Assembly: GCF_900128505.1 (NCBI RefSeq)
Contig: NZ_LT669941.1
Span: 1,351,526-1,415,525, forward strand
Origin: Parabacteroides timonensis
Lineage (GTDB): Bacteria; Bacteroidota; Bacteroidia; Bacteroidales; Tannerellaceae
Length of the DNA: 64,000 nt
Reading direction: 5' to 3'
The notes beneath the pieces were generated by a model that was given only the letters and a program-made list of their open reading frames with translations, ran no database searches and was not told the DNA's origin. The position numbers and the translations under genes are program-made. Shown here piece after piece: positions 36,438 to 46,329 of the stretch. Position 1 is the first letter of the stretch. Every line of letters begins with the position of its first letter.

Positions 36438-37337
36438 TTACCGGCAATTATAAACATCACTCAGATGCTTCTTGATTTTCTCCCTATCCCCACCACAGAC
36501 GCGCTTTATTTCAAAGATTTTACTATCCACCAATGTCCTATACCACCACCCTTGCAGGAAATGCCATAAAAAACCTTCTTGACCTTCCAGAAAACCACCT
36601 TTAAGAAAATAACGATAACAGAAATAAATAAATGCACGCCAGAAAAGAGGCATACGCACATAACGATGTTTTATTTGCCTTTTATCCATAGCCTGAGCTG
36701 TTAATTGTTTTTGATCATCAGACCGAGATACACCGTATAAATCCAACTCGATATCCAATAAATCTGCAGCTTCACGAACTGCATAACCTACATGCTTATT
36801 GCAAAACCATGACAGGTTATTCAAATTATGATCTACAAAATCTCCTTCAAAATTGACTGTTGTTCCGTCCAATAACTGAATATGTTCATCCATCAGTCGT
36901 TGCTCACAAATAGCTTTACCATAGTGAAACATACGAAGCAAATAAACGGGATAAATTCCTCGTTTCATCCATTTCCCCAAAAAGTAGTGACGTCGTTTAA
37001 AAACAATACCTGATATATTCTCCGGTAAAAATGGAACTTTCTCTGATAACTCCTTTATCAATGCGGGTAGTAAATATTCATCCGCATCCAACCGAAGTAC
37101 CCATTTCGTTCGGATCGGAGCATGTTCCAATGCCCAGTTGAATTGCTTCGCATAATTATTCTCCCATTTATTTTGAAAGATCACAGCACCATACTCCTTT
37201 GCAATCTCCAACGTACGATCCGTTGAAAAAGAATCTATTACATAGATATCCAGCGCCAAATTCTTTAGATTTTCTAAACAACGACGAATATGAATTTCTT
37301 CATTATAAGTCAAAATAATCACTGATAAGTCTAGCAT
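36438..37337 (-). CDS. Family 2 glycosyltransferase, WaaE/KdtX-like
   Basis: 299 aa. LSVIILTYNEEIHIRRCLEN, VIDSFSTDRT and LRLDADEYLL (DxD region) are present, plus the FKRRHYFLGKWMKRG block seen in LPS-core beta-1,4-glucosyltransferases of the WaaE type. It overlaps the acetyltransferase gene by 7 bases. Confidence 0.9.
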   Translation of the reverse strand: MLDLSVIILTYNEEIHIRRCLENLKNLALDIYVIDSFSTDRTLEIAKEYGAVIFQNKWENNYAKQFNWALEHAPIRTKWVLRLDADEYLLPALIKELSEKVPFLPENISGIVFKRRHYFLGKWMKRGIYPVYLLRMFHYGKAICEQRLMDEHIQLLDGTTVNFEGDFVDHNLNNLSWFCNKHVGYAVREAADLLDIELDLYGVSRSDDQKQLTAQAMDKRQIKHRYVRMPLFWRAFIYFCYRYFLKGGFLEGQEGFLWHFLQGWWYRTLVDSKIFEIKRVCGGDREKIKKHLSDVYNCR

Positions 37338-37900
37338 ATCTCATTCATTATTCGTTTCCTTATATACTTGGCCGGATTTCCTCCGACAATAGTCCATGCC
37401 TCCACATCTTTGGTAACTACACTTCCAGCACCGACAACAGCACCTTCTCCAATAGTAAGACCTGGTAATATCAATGCTTTGGCTCCGATAAAAACATAAG
37501 GTTCTATATCTATTCGTCCTACCATCAGAGGGAGTCTTAACGTTGACAAATCATGTGTGCCATTACAGATATAAGAATACTGGGACAAAACGGAATATTC
37601 ACCGAAACAGACAGGTCCCAAATTATAGACTTCTGAGTTGGGACCGAGACAAGCTCCTTCCTTCATTTCCAAATGCCAAGGGACATATATACGAGCCGAA
37701 GAAAAAATAAAAACCTTTTTTACTTTTGCTCCAAATATCCGAAGCCAAAAAAGTCGCCAGAAATTTAGTTTCTTCGGAGTCCAACGACATAATAATAACC
37801 AGGTAAAATGCCACAGACGTATCCCTAATGCCTCTTTTACAGACCAAGAGGTAGTAGCCGAATCTTTTTGGAACTCAATTTTCAGCCAAACCTTCCCCAT
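37331..37900 (-). CDS. WcaF-like hexapeptide-repeat acetyltransferase
   Basis: 189 aa from the ATG at 37,900 (a GTG lies one codon before). The left-handed beta-helix repeat runs from about residue 70 to 175 (IEPYVFIGAKALILPG, LTIGEGAVVGAGSVVTKDV), with the C-terminal GGNPAKYIRKR that closes the CoA site. It resembles colanic-acid O-acetyltransferases and likely decorates the repeat unit. It overlaps the upstream GT4 gene by 26 bases. Confidence 0.9.
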   Translation of the reverse strand: MGKVWLKIEFQKDSATTSWSVKEALGIRLWHFTWLLLCRWTPKKLNFWRLFWLRIFGAKVKKVFIFSSARIYVPWHLEMKEGACLGPNSEVYNLGPVCFGEYSVLSQYSYICNGTHDLSTLRLPLMVGRIDIEPYVFIGAKALILPGLTIGEGAVVGAGSVVTKDVEAWTIVGGNPAKYIRKRIMNEIC

Positions 37901-39023
37901 CACACAATATCATAAACAAGTCCAAAAAACGATCTGCTATACAAGGACAAGAAAATTGCTTGGCTGTTTCCGCTGCATATAAGCCTAATTTACGACGCTT
38001 GGAAGCATTTTCTATCAGATCCTCCAACGCGGCTTTTAAGTTCTCAACAGCATTTTCTTTTACATTAAATCTTATGCCATTCTTTTCATGAAACACATAA
38101 TCGTCGAAACAGGGGATATCCGATACAATAACCGGTAATCCCAACGCCATAGCTTCCAAAGGAGCACAAGGCATCGCATCACCTGTTGTCGGAAGCGGAG
38201 GATAACAATATATATGTGCAGTCCGCATATATTGAGCTAACAAAGTCGGATCAGATATTTCTCCTACAAAATCCAACTCAAAGTTTTTTACATACTTTTT
38301 TAATTCATTACAATATTCCTTTCCTCCTCCACCTCTCCGTATATCATTGGTTCCAATTAAAGATAATTTTATCTTTTTCTCAACCGATAATGAAGAAAGA
38401 GCTTTTACCAGGTTAAACAGTCCTTTTTCCGGATGTAATCGTCCGGTATAAACTACATGCACAGTGTCTTCTATATCTCCGATAGATGTATAATAATAAA
38501 TATTTTGATTTACAGGATTATTTATTACGCACACATTTTGTAGTCGCGGAGCTTGTTTTATCACTGCTTCACCAATCATTGAACCACATGCCACTAATTT
38601 ATCGACATTGGACAGATATTTAAATTGATTCTTAGGAAAACGAGCAACATTATAGATTGAAACCTTATACTTTTTTTTAAAAAATCTACATAAGAAAGGG
38701 GTCCAGAAGGTATTCATTACCAATATATCTGTTTTTTCAATTCTCATAAGAGAATTAATTGAATACAGAAAATCAAATATCAAGTCCAAATACACAGATC
38801 TTTTTCTTTTGTAACCTTTGATATAAATATTATTTATTCCATTTTTATCTAATAGATTATTTGTATATCCCTCGTGCTCTGGTCGTTTTGAAATAATTTT
38901 CACTTGATTTCCTTTATTTACAAATTCTATCGATAGATCGTACCAGATTTTCTCTACTGCACCAATCCCTAGAGGAGGTACATATCCAAAAGGAGAGGTT
39001 ATTATTGTTATTTTCATACTCAT
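37875..39023 (-). CDS. Family 4 glycosyltransferase
   Basis: 382 aa GT-B enzyme. The N-terminal TSPFGYVPPLGIGAVEK is the acceptor-side glycine loop. The C-terminal donor domain has VVYTGRLHPEKGLFNLVKAL and the EX7E-like PLEAMALGLPVIVSD. ATG at 39,023 or 39,017 both fit. Confidence 0.92.
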   Translation of the reverse strand: MSMKITIITSPFGYVPPLGIGAVEKIWYDLSIEFVNKGNQVKIISKRPEHEGYTNNLLDKNGINNIYIKGYKRKRSVYLDLIFDFLYSINSLMRIEKTDILVMNTFWTPFLCRFFKKKYKVSIYNVARFPKNQFKYLSNVDKLVACGSMIGEAVIKQAPRLQNVCVINNPVNQNIYYYTSIGDIEDTVHVVYTGRLHPEKGLFNLVKALSSLSVEKKIKLSLIGTNDIRRGGGGKEYCNELKKYVKNFELDFVGEISDPTLLAQYMRTAHIYCYPPLPTTGDAMPCAPLEAMALGLPVIVSDIPCFDDYVFHEKNGIRFNVKENAVENLKAALEDLIENASKRRKLGLYAAETAKQFSCPCIADRFLDLFMILCDGEGLAEN

Positions 39024-39037
39024 TTGTTTTTGTTTAT

Positions 39038-40183
39038 CTAAGTTATTTCCAACAAAACGGATAGATTATCATTCTCCATTTTCAAGAGACTTTGAGTATA
39101 TTTTCCGGCTGCTTTCTTTTTAAGCAGAATATCTTCATCAGAAAGATTTTCCAGAAAAACGGCTATATTTTCTTTTACATTTTCAGAATTTGAAACCAGC
39201 CAAATCGCATCACTAAACATATAAGCACCTTCTGATTCCTCATTTGCATTATATAAAACAGGTATCCCGGAACATATCGCACTAACCACTTTCGAAGGCA
39301 CACAAACATGATTCCAGGAAGGAAGTAAGGAAGCCACACATATATCTACAAACTGTAATTCTACCGGAGCAATATAATCAAGTACAATTACCGATTCAGA
39401 CATGGCCGCCTCTTTCAAGATCCGTTGTGCCTTTGCCCCATATAAACGAAGTAAAAACAAATATTTTTTAGGATTTAACTGCTTAATTAACTCCAAAAGA
39501 AATATATCATTATGAGCTTCTCCTATATTCCCTGCATAACAAAAAACAATCTTATCCTGATTATCTTTTCGCCAAAAAGGGATATTCGCTCTTTCGATAG
39601 AACATATCCCACAAGGCAACACTATATGAGGAATAGAAGATTTGTTATATTGCCGGCACAAATAACGATATTGTTGCTCGCCTAATGTTATTAAGAAGTC
39701 AGGAACATGATCATAAATTAAAGAAGCTATTCCCCGGTAAACAGGATTTTTACATGACACGAGGCCAGCAGAAACAAATGCTTCAGGATATAAATCCATT
39801 GTCCAAAAAACTAATTGACTTCGATAAAACGGACGGAATAAAATAGCCCAAGCATTGATCAAAGAAGGATCGGTCAGTACCACTTTCAATTGATGGCGCG
39901 GCAACAACATTGAATAAGTTATTAATCGGAAACCATCCACCAGATTACCAAATAAACGAAGCCATTTATTAACACCACTATAAAAATCCGGCAATTCGAT
40001 CGTCCGATAAGGTAATTTCTCATCTTGCCCAGAAATCTGTCCTTTATAAGAAGCATCAATAGAAAGTACAATCACATCGACTCCGTTTTTCCATAAAAAA
40101 TCCGCAAGTTTACGAATCGGACGTCCGGTAGCCGAAGGATGTAATGCGCCGTATTTATTGATAATTACGACTCTTTTTCGCAT
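39038..40183 (-). CDS. GT-B glycosyltransferase, GT4-like
   Basis: 381 aa. The N-terminal NKYGALHPSATGRPIRKLADFL resembles WcaI/WbuB-type enzymes. The C-terminal half has IVFCYAGNIGEAHN and a degenerate donor-binding region (VPSKVVSAICSGIPVLYN). It is part of the continuous minus-strand operon. Confidence 0.88.
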   Translation of the reverse strand: MRKRVVIINKYGALHPSATGRPIRKLADFLWKNGVDVIVLSIDASYKGQISGQDEKLPYRTIELPDFYSGVNKWLRLFGNLVDGFRLITYSMLLPRHQLKVVLTDPSLINAWAILFRPFYRSQLVFWTMDLYPEAFVSAGLVSCKNPVYRGIASLIYDHVPDFLITLGEQQYRYLCRQYNKSSIPHIVLPCGICSIERANIPFWRKDNQDKIVFCYAGNIGEAHNDIFLLELIKQLNPKKYLFLLRLYGAKAQRILKEAAMSESVIVLDYIAPVELQFVDICVASLLPSWNHVCVPSKVVSAICSGIPVLYNANEESEGAYMFSDAIWLVSNSENVKENIAVFLENLSDEDILLKKKAAGKYTQSLLKMENDNLSVLLEIT

Positions 40184-40197
40184 GTATATTCTTATAA

Positions 40198-40983
40198 TTA
40201 CAGGTTAACATTTTTTCTCATTCCCCTTAAGCGTAATACTCCTATAGCTCTTAATAAACTTCTTTTTCTATTTCTCAACAAATAACAGAAACGATCGATT
40301 AACGGCAAGTCAATTCCCCCCACAGGGTATTCTAATTCAGAGGCAACCTCACTTTCTATTTCTCCACATTCCGACTTACCGACTGCAAATGTTGGATAAA
40401 TACCCTCAACCAAAATTCCTTTCTCATTCATATATTCATAATCATCTGCATAGATCGAAGCTTTGGGAGTCGCTAATAAAATGTGTGCCGCTTGTCTATT
40501 TATCAAATAAGCACACGTACCACAAGCTCTCCATATTCTGAAGATAGAATAGTTATCAATTTTGTATCGTGCGCGAGGGTAGTAATGTGAATGTCTGGCA
40601 AGAGTGACGACACAAGCTTCTTTTTCCTCTGATATTCTTTTTACTATCTCAGACAATACAAATTCCATACGAGCTGAATCCCAAAAACGAACATCATCTT
40701 CGAGTATTAAAGCATATTGTTCTTCCGAAATCAATAACCTCCGGTAACATTCTCTATGACTTAAAGTACAGCCTATTTCTGTAAGCATAGGTTCACGCAA
40801 ATACCTACTTTTAAACCGTTTACATTCAAAAAGGCCCTCTATTTCCTCTACAGACATTTTTTTACCGTAAACAGCATTCACTAACTCTACATCCATACAA
40901 GGATATTTTGCTGTTTCAGCTATCACATATTCTCTTCTATCTTTCGACACCTCGAGATTAATAACGAATGTTTTTATTTTCAT
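40198..40983 (-). CDS. Family 25 glycosyltransferase
   Basis: 261 aa. TFVINLEVSKDRREYV at the N-terminus, the SHRECYRRLL motif and the acidic ALILEDDVRFWD are characteristic of GT25 LPS beta-galactosyltransferase-like enzymes. The C-terminus is basic. Confidence 0.9.
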   Translation of the reverse strand: MKIKTFVINLEVSKDRREYVIAETAKYPCMDVELVNAVYGKKMSVEEIEGLFECKRFKSRYLREPMLTEIGCTLSHRECYRRLLISEEQYALILEDDVRFWDSARMEFVLSEIVKRISEEKEACVVTLARHSHYYPRARYKIDNYSIFRIWRACGTCAYLINRQAAHILLATPKASIYADDYEYMNEKGILVEGIYPTFAVGKSECGEIESEVASELEYPVGGIDLPLIDRFCYLLRNRKRSLLRAIGVLRLRGMRKNVNL

Positions 40984-40997
40984 GATAAGATTAGTTG

Positions 40998-43328
40998 TTA
41001 TTGATATCCATAATAATTTTCACCATATCCAGAACCATAATACCCGTAGCCATACCCATAACCAGCATGTTTATAACGGGCATCATTCAATAATACAGAC
41101 ATATGCGGTAACTTACCTCCAGTATATAAATTCTCCACATCCGGCAACCGTCGACGATCCATTAATCCTTCACGTACGACATAAATACAGAGGTCGACAA
41201 CACGGCTGACAATTTGTGCATCGGCCACCATGCCGTAAGGAACCGTATCGATAATGATATAGTCATACCGATCTCTCAACACCCCAATCAATTTATCCAA
41301 AGACAGCCCCAGCAATAACTCTGCGGGGTTGGGAGGTACAGGGCCGGAAGCAATCACGTCCAGTTCTTCAAATCCGATATGGGGATGTATCAATTGTGTC
41401 GGGTCCGTTATCTTTCCTGACAAATAATTAGTCAGACCTGGCAATACATTCCCATCCTTATCTTTCTTAGAACCCTTACGGATATCCATTTCCAGCAAAA
41501 TTGTCCGTTTCCCTGCCAATACCAGAGAGACTGCCAAATTATAGGATATAAACGATTTCCCGGAAGCCGGATTAAATGAAGTCAACATCAAAACCTGTGA
41601 TTTGTTCTGTTTATCCAACATGAAATCTATATTGCTCCGCACAATACGGAATGCTTCGGAAACTCCATTCCTCCGTTGTTTACCGATCACCATTTCTTCA
41701 TTTTTCCGGTTATGTGGTATTTCTCCCAGAAATGGAATACTCAGATTGTCTTCAATATCTTTCCGTCCACGTACAGTGACATTCAGCATTGGACCCAGAT
41801 AGAAAAATAACCCCGGTACAACCAGACCGGCAAGTATGGCTGCCAATAAGACCACCAAAGGACTAACACCGGCTGTTCCTACCCCGTATGCCTGATCCAC
41901 TATACGAAGATTACTCTCGGATGTAGCAGATGTCAATGCATTTTCTTCCCGCTTATTCAATAGATAGAGGAATAATTCTTCTTTTATTTTCTGCTGTCGC
42001 TCTACTGAAAGTACATATTTCTGTTGGGTCGGAATACTACTGATCTTACCGGCTTCCAACATTTGCATCCGCTGAGCATATTCCAGTTTCGAATTAATCT
42101 CCTCTTTTGCGTTTCTCAGACTTTGACCAACTCCCTTGTGTAAAGATGCTATTTCACCATTCAATATTCTGACAACCGGATTATTAGCACCTCCGCTTTC
42201 CATCAGTTTATCCCGTTCCAATAATACTGCGTTATATTTATCGATCAATCCTCCTATCCAAATACTCAACAATCCTGTGTTAGCAGGGAGCAAGGCTTCT
42301 TTCTTCAATGGATCGTGTAAATATTGTTGAACCAGTTCAATCAATTCTTTCTGATTACTCAGTTCGGTCACCTGACGATCATAGAAATTCCGACTTTCCA
42401 GCGAAAGTTTAGCTTCTATACCAAGATCAGCCGATCGGTTCTGTTTCCGGTAATCTTCAATGTTACTCTCTACATTTCCCAATTCTTCATTGATCAGTTT
42501 TAATCGTTCATCAATAAATATAGCTGTATTCTGTATGATCCGGTTTTTATCCTTCAACGATTCATCCACATATACACCGACCAATGTATTCAGTATATCG
42601 TCTCCTCTTTCCGGATTCGTATCCAGATAAGTCAATGTCAATAAATTGGCATCATTAACACTGCGCTTCACTTCCAACTGGCCTAACAGGGAAGATATAA
42701 GCGACTCATAATCCCAGCAAGAAACCTGTATCTCTTCATTCAGCCATTCATTATTGAATGAAGGGGTTCTATCCACCATCATCCGCCCGATCGGACTATC
42801 TATCGGCGTTCCGAAAGTATATTCCATAACCCCATCCGGATCATCCTCTAAACTTTTTATTCTAAAACGGTCATCTGCAACAGGGATAATCGAAAAAAAA
42901 GCAGGCTGGGTAAAAGTTGAATCAGGAAAGCTGATTTTCACTGGCATATCCGTATATAAATCTTTAATTTTAAGGCCATCATCCACCGAATAGCCGATTT
43001 CCAACCCTAATCTACGGATAACCTCACGCATCAATATTCGAGATTTGAATATCAAAGCCTCTCCCTCTATACTATTACTTTCACTGTCTTCAAACATTTG
43101 TTTTTCACTAAAAGCCTCTTCTGCTTTCACCTTATTTTTCAACTGGACGACAGCCTCCCGTTCATAAATAACAGGTATAGTCCTCATACAAACATAAGCC
43201 CCCACCGCAAAAAGAAAAACAGATAAAACAAACCATTTCCATTTGGTGAGTAATACATCTAAAATAGTGCGGAGATTAAATTCATTGACCAGATTTAATT
43301 TTTCCGTATAAGTAGTTTGTTCTTCCAT
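40998..43328 (-). CDS. Wzc-type polysaccharide co-polymerase with tyrosine autokinase
   Basis: 776 aa. The N-terminal Wzz domain has a helix at about residues 32-52 and a second near 500 (VVLLAAILAGLVVPGLFFYL). The cytoplasmic BY-kinase domain has Walker A NPASGKS (about residue 588), A' LLEMDIRKGS and Walker B YIIIDTVPYG. The tail holds ten tyrosines in its last 25 residues, the autophosphorylated cluster. With Wza it controls chain length and export. It starts 6 bases after the wza-like stop. Confidence 0.96.
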   Translation of the reverse strand: MEEQTTYTEKLNLVNEFNLRTILDVLLTKWKWFVLSVFLFAVGAYVCMRTIPVIYEREAVVQLKNKVKAEEAFSEKQMFEDSESNSIEGEALIFKSRILMREVIRRLGLEIGYSVDDGLKIKDLYTDMPVKISFPDSTFTQPAFFSIIPVADDRFRIKSLEDDPDGVMEYTFGTPIDSPIGRMMVDRTPSFNNEWLNEEIQVSCWDYESLISSLLGQLEVKRSVNDANLLTLTYLDTNPERGDDILNTLVGVYVDESLKDKNRIIQNTAIFIDERLKLINEELGNVESNIEDYRKQNRSADLGIEAKLSLESRNFYDRQVTELSNQKELIELVQQYLHDPLKKEALLPANTGLLSIWIGGLIDKYNAVLLERDKLMESGGANNPVVRILNGEIASLHKGVGQSLRNAKEEINSKLEYAQRMQMLEAGKISSIPTQQKYVLSVERQQKIKEELFLYLLNKREENALTSATSESNLRIVDQAYGVGTAGVSPLVVLLAAILAGLVVPGLFFYLGPMLNVTVRGRKDIEDNLSIPFLGEIPHNRKNEEMVIGKQRRNGVSEAFRIVRSNIDFMLDKQNKSQVLMLTSFNPASGKSFISYNLAVSLVLAGKRTILLEMDIRKGSKKDKDGNVLPGLTNYLSGKITDPTQLIHPHIGFEELDVIASGPVPPNPAELLLGLSLDKLIGVLRDRYDYIIIDTVPYGMVADAQIVSRVVDLCIYVVREGLMDRRRLPDVENLYTGGKLPHMSVLLNDARYKHAGYGYGYGYYGSGYGENYYGYQ

Positions 43329-43334
43329 ACACTT

Positions 43335-44123
43335 TTATTTAAATAGCAAAATACTGACGCTAATCAGAAGAGAGGCCAGTCCTGTCCAGGTTCCGACACT
43401 TGTAAACTGTCCCGCGCTTGCCTCTGCTCTAACACGGTTAGGTTCTACATAAACCATATCATTCTGCTTCAGAAAATAATCTGGTGATTGAAAAATATCC
43501 CTCGATCGAAGATCATGATATAAGATGGTACGTACGCCGTCTGTTTCCCGGATAACCGCCACTCGGTTACGACGCCCATGAATGGTCAAATCGCCCGCCA
43601 GGCTGAGTGCTTCAAACAACGTTATACGTTCAGAAGATATTTGATAAGTACCAGGACGATCAACCTCTCCTAGTATAGAGATACGGAAATTAAGAAAACG
43701 AACCATCACGATCGGGTCTTTCATGTATCCTCCTGTTTCCAGTCTACTCTGAATCAAATCTCCCACTTGCCGTCGGGTCAAACCAGCCACTTTTACTCGC
43801 CCTAGCAATGGAAAGTTGATCGTACCGTCCACTTCCACCAAATACCCCTTATTATTATTCCCGCCGGAATATCCATAATTACTTCCACCACCATCAACAC
43901 CATTTCCGTATTGCAGAAAGGGACGTAGTAACTCTGGGTCCACACAGCTAACTGAAATATCCAGCAAATCGTCTTTCTGTATCTTCAGGTAAAAGGTATC
44001 GACCATAGCAGTTTTAGCCAGTAACTTATCTCCCTGCAAATACGCGATGTCCTTTACTGAGCCACAGGAGAGCAACATACAGCTCAATATCCAACCTAAA
44101 AACAGTTCTTTAATTTCTTTCAT
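43335..44123 (-). CDS. Wza-type polysaccharide export lipoprotein
   Basis: 262 aa. The signal ends in the lipobox LLSC. The poly_export domain (about 40-130) has DLLDISVSCVDPELLRPF and VDGTINFPLLGRVKVAGLT. SLBB domains follow (VMVRFLNFRISILGEVDRPGTY), and the C-terminal hydrophobic stretch is typical for Bacteroidetes (WTGLASLLISVSILLF). It forms the outer-membrane exit pore. Confidence 0.95.
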   Translation of the reverse strand: MKEIKELFLGWILSCMLLSCGSVKDIAYLQGDKLLAKTAMVDTFYLKIQKDDLLDISVSCVDPELLRPFLQYGNGVDGGGSNYGYSGGNNNKGYLVEVDGTINFPLLGRVKVAGLTRRQVGDLIQSRLETGGYMKDPIVMVRFLNFRISILGEVDRPGTYQISSERITLFEALSLAGDLTIHGRRNRVAVIRETDGVRTILYHDLRSRDIFQSPDYFLKQNDMVYVEPNRVRAEASAGQFTSVGTWTGLASLLISVSILLFK

Positions 44124-44129
44124 ACCTTA

Positions 44130-44408
44130 CTATTTCCCGTTTATTTTTTCAATTAACCCTTTGCCCGGTTTGAATTTCACACTAATACGTTTCCGAATCT
44201 TACATTCCCGACCGGTTTTCGGATTACGTCCCATACGCTCCGACTGTTCCCAAGGAACATAATGACCGAAATTTTGTATCAAAACAGATTCGTCATGGGT
44301 GATCGAATCACAGATCACTTCACTCATCGTATCTATAAAAGACAAGGTCTCTGTAACAGTCACTGACATGCGGCTTGCAATTACTTTTGCCAATTCATAC
44401 TTGTTCAT
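44130..44408 (-). CDS. HU/IHF-family DNA-binding protein
   Basis: 92 aa from the ATG at 44,408 (a GTG three codons upstream also opens the frame). It has the HU fold: NKYELAKVIASRMSVTV, then FGHYVPWEQSERMGRNPKTG with the DNA-minor-groove arm (RNPKTGRE) and KFKPGKGL. It lies between a glycosyltransferase gene and wza, 6 bases upstream of the latter, so it is co-transcribed with capsule export genes. Confidence 0.92.
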   Translation of the reverse strand: MNKYELAKVIASRMSVTVTETLSFIDTMSEVICDSITHDESVLIQNFGHYVPWEQSERMGRNPKTGRECKIRKRISVKFKPGKGLIEKINGK

Positions 44409-44429
44409 ATTTATCACTATTAGGTTTAA

Positions 44430-45560
44430 TCAATCATATATAAATTCAGGTTTATCAGCTTGCCCGGCAACCCAGGTATACAGCCGTTTCATCTGTCGGG
44501 ATACGACATCCACCGAATATTTATCCAAGACCAACTGGCGTCCCCGTTTTCCCATTGCTTGTAACTCTTCTTCATCCAGAGATAAAACCTCCCGTACTGC
44601 TGTGGTCAAGGCATCAAGATCGTTTTTTACCCATCGGCCGCACTGGTGTGTTTCCAGGTCCTGCCAGGGAGAACCAGTCGACGCTATGACAGGTATTTCC
44701 TGAAGCAAAGCCTCAGGTGTTATAATTCCAAAATTTTCAAAATCACTGGGAACAACCAAGCAAGTGAGAGAAGCCAGCAAACGATTCTTTTTTTCTCCTG
44801 TAACAAATCCTTCAAAACGTACTTTTTTTAAATGTAACCGTTCCACTTCTTTCCTGAGGAACTTCATATAGAAAGGATCTCCATCACCCATTATCAGGAG
44901 TTCACCTGGTTCATTCAAACGAGACCAGATATCGATTAATTTTTCTATCCTTTTACGGGGATGTACACGGCCCAGATAACCGATACGTTTCACATCTTTC
45001 AGAGAAACAGACTCAACCTTATCGTCACATTCCATCGGACAAGGGACAACTGCCACCGGATTGGTAAATCCCAATCTCCGGTAATGTTCCATCTCCTCCA
45101 TGCAAGTTGCATGAATACAAGCAGCTTGCTGCAATTGACGACGTTGATATAAGAATAAAGAAGTCTTCTTTATAAAAAAGGATTGTTTCAATGCTTCCGG
45201 ATACAGGGTTCCATGCAAAGTAATCACATAAGGAACTCCCTGCTTTCGGGCATATCTGGCAGTTATATAGCTCGAATACAACCATATTCCCTGAATATGA
45301 TAAACATCTGCTCTTCCCATTTTAGCCAATTCATAGGGAATTACCTTAGCATATCCCCTACATTTATCCTGTAAACAAGGACGAGGGAGGTAACAGATGG
45401 AAGGATCCTCCGACACGGCCTCATCATCCGGCCCCAGTGAATTTGTCAAAACCCTCACATCCATTCCAAGTGCTTTTGTACCCTGCAACGTCAATAGAGT
45501 TGTACGTGAAGGCCCTCCACTGGCATTGCTCATAGAGTTTATTACATGAATAATTTTCAT
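44430..45560 (-). CDS. Family 4 glycosyltransferase
   Basis: 376 aa GT-B enzyme. MSNASGGPSRTTLLTLQG, IGYLGRVHPRKRIEKLID and the donor-side PEALLQEIPVIASTGSPW are present. It adds one sugar of the repeat unit; donor unknown. Confidence 0.93.
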   Translation of the reverse strand: MKIIHVINSMSNASGGPSRTTLLTLQGTKALGMDVRVLTNSLGPDDEAVSEDPSICYLPRPCLQDKCRGYAKVIPYELAKMGRADVYHIQGIWLYSSYITARYARKQGVPYVITLHGTLYPEALKQSFFIKKTSLFLYQRRQLQQAACIHATCMEEMEHYRRLGFTNPVAVVPCPMECDDKVESVSLKDVKRIGYLGRVHPRKRIEKLIDIWSRLNEPGELLIMGDGDPFYMKFLRKEVERLHLKKVRFEGFVTGEKKNRLLASLTCLVVPSDFENFGIITPEALLQEIPVIASTGSPWQDLETHQCGRWVKNDLDALTTAVREVLSLDEEELQAMGKRGRQLVLDKYSVDVVSRQMKRLYTWVAGQADKPEFIYD

Positions 45561-45585
45561 TTATATATATTTATCAATTTGGAAT

Positions 45586-46311
45586 TCAATACATCAGAAA
45601 TAATTCCCGATCTTCCGGATATACTTTCTTAATCATCTCACGGAAGTCTTCCGGTATCACATAATCTTTTGCAATCAATAATCGATTTCGGTATTCGGAC
45701 AATTCAAAAATTTCCAGTAACTTTATCCAATCGCTTTCAGATTCATATCGGAAAATTTCAACATTTTTTCCTAAAAAATAACTTTGAGGATTTAACCAGG
45801 GAATTCTCTTATTATGTATAAAATAATCTTGTTCGGAACGTTCATAAAATATTTTATTACAAATATCGTTTACGGAAGCCATACTAAGCTTCCGTAAACG
45901 ATATGTCTCGGGACATATCGTGAGTAGATATATTTTTCTTAGCCAGTTTGATTCTATAAATTCATACTTAATAAGTTTTGGACATTTTATAATCTTTGGG
46001 TACTTTTTATACCATCTCCCCCCAATACAACTTTTTAATTTCTGTGTTAATTCTTTTACTGCAGAATAAAAGCGATTATAAGGATTACGTATCATTACAA
46101 CAATCCGATACTCTTCCCATTCTGGAACAAAACTCGGTAAATCATCATAAGTGATATGCCCCAGATCCGTTCCATATTTGCAGGTATATAACTTCCACCA
46201 TTTTGTCGCTTCGGTGTTTCCATATTTTTCAATATAAAGATCTCTCAGAAATGTTCCACCGCATTTTGGGTTATGCAGGTAGATTACTTTACGTTTTTTA
46301 TCGACAATCAT
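45586..46311 (-). CDS. PAPS-dependent sulfotransferase family protein
   Basis: 241 aa. The 5'-phosphosulfate-binding loop HNPKCGGTFLRDLY (residues 14-27) and the 3'-phosphate motif RNPYNRFYSAVKEL (about 75-88) match the sulfotransferase family 2 fold. It would place sulfate on a polysaccharide. The gene contains two overlapping near-perfect hairpins (45,863-45,920). Sulfation of a Bacteroidales capsule is an inference from family and location. Confidence 0.82.
   Translation of the reverse strand: MIVDKKRKVIYLHNPKCGGTFLRDLYIEKYGNTEATKWWKLYTCKYGTDLGHITYDDLPSFVPEWEEYRIVVMIRNPYNRFYSAVKELTQKLKSCIGGRWYKKYPKIIKCPKLIKYEFIESNWLRKIYLLTICPETYRLRKLSMASVNDICNKIFYERSEQDYFIHNKRIPWLNPQSYFLGKNVEIFRYESESDWIKLLEIFELSEYRNRLLIAKDYVIPEDFREMIKKVYPEDRELFLMY
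45863..45920. repeat. Two overlapping inverted repeats inside the sulfotransferase gene
   Basis: A perfect 17-bp inverted repeat (arms 45,863-45,879 and 45,888-45,904; core CGTTTACGGAAGC) has an 8-base loop. Its right end overlaps a second perfect 9-bp repeat, CGATATGTC-TCGG-GACATATCG (45,899-45,920). Both lie in coding sequence. Confidence 0.85.
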
Positions 46312-46329
46312 AATTTTATAGTATTTAAT

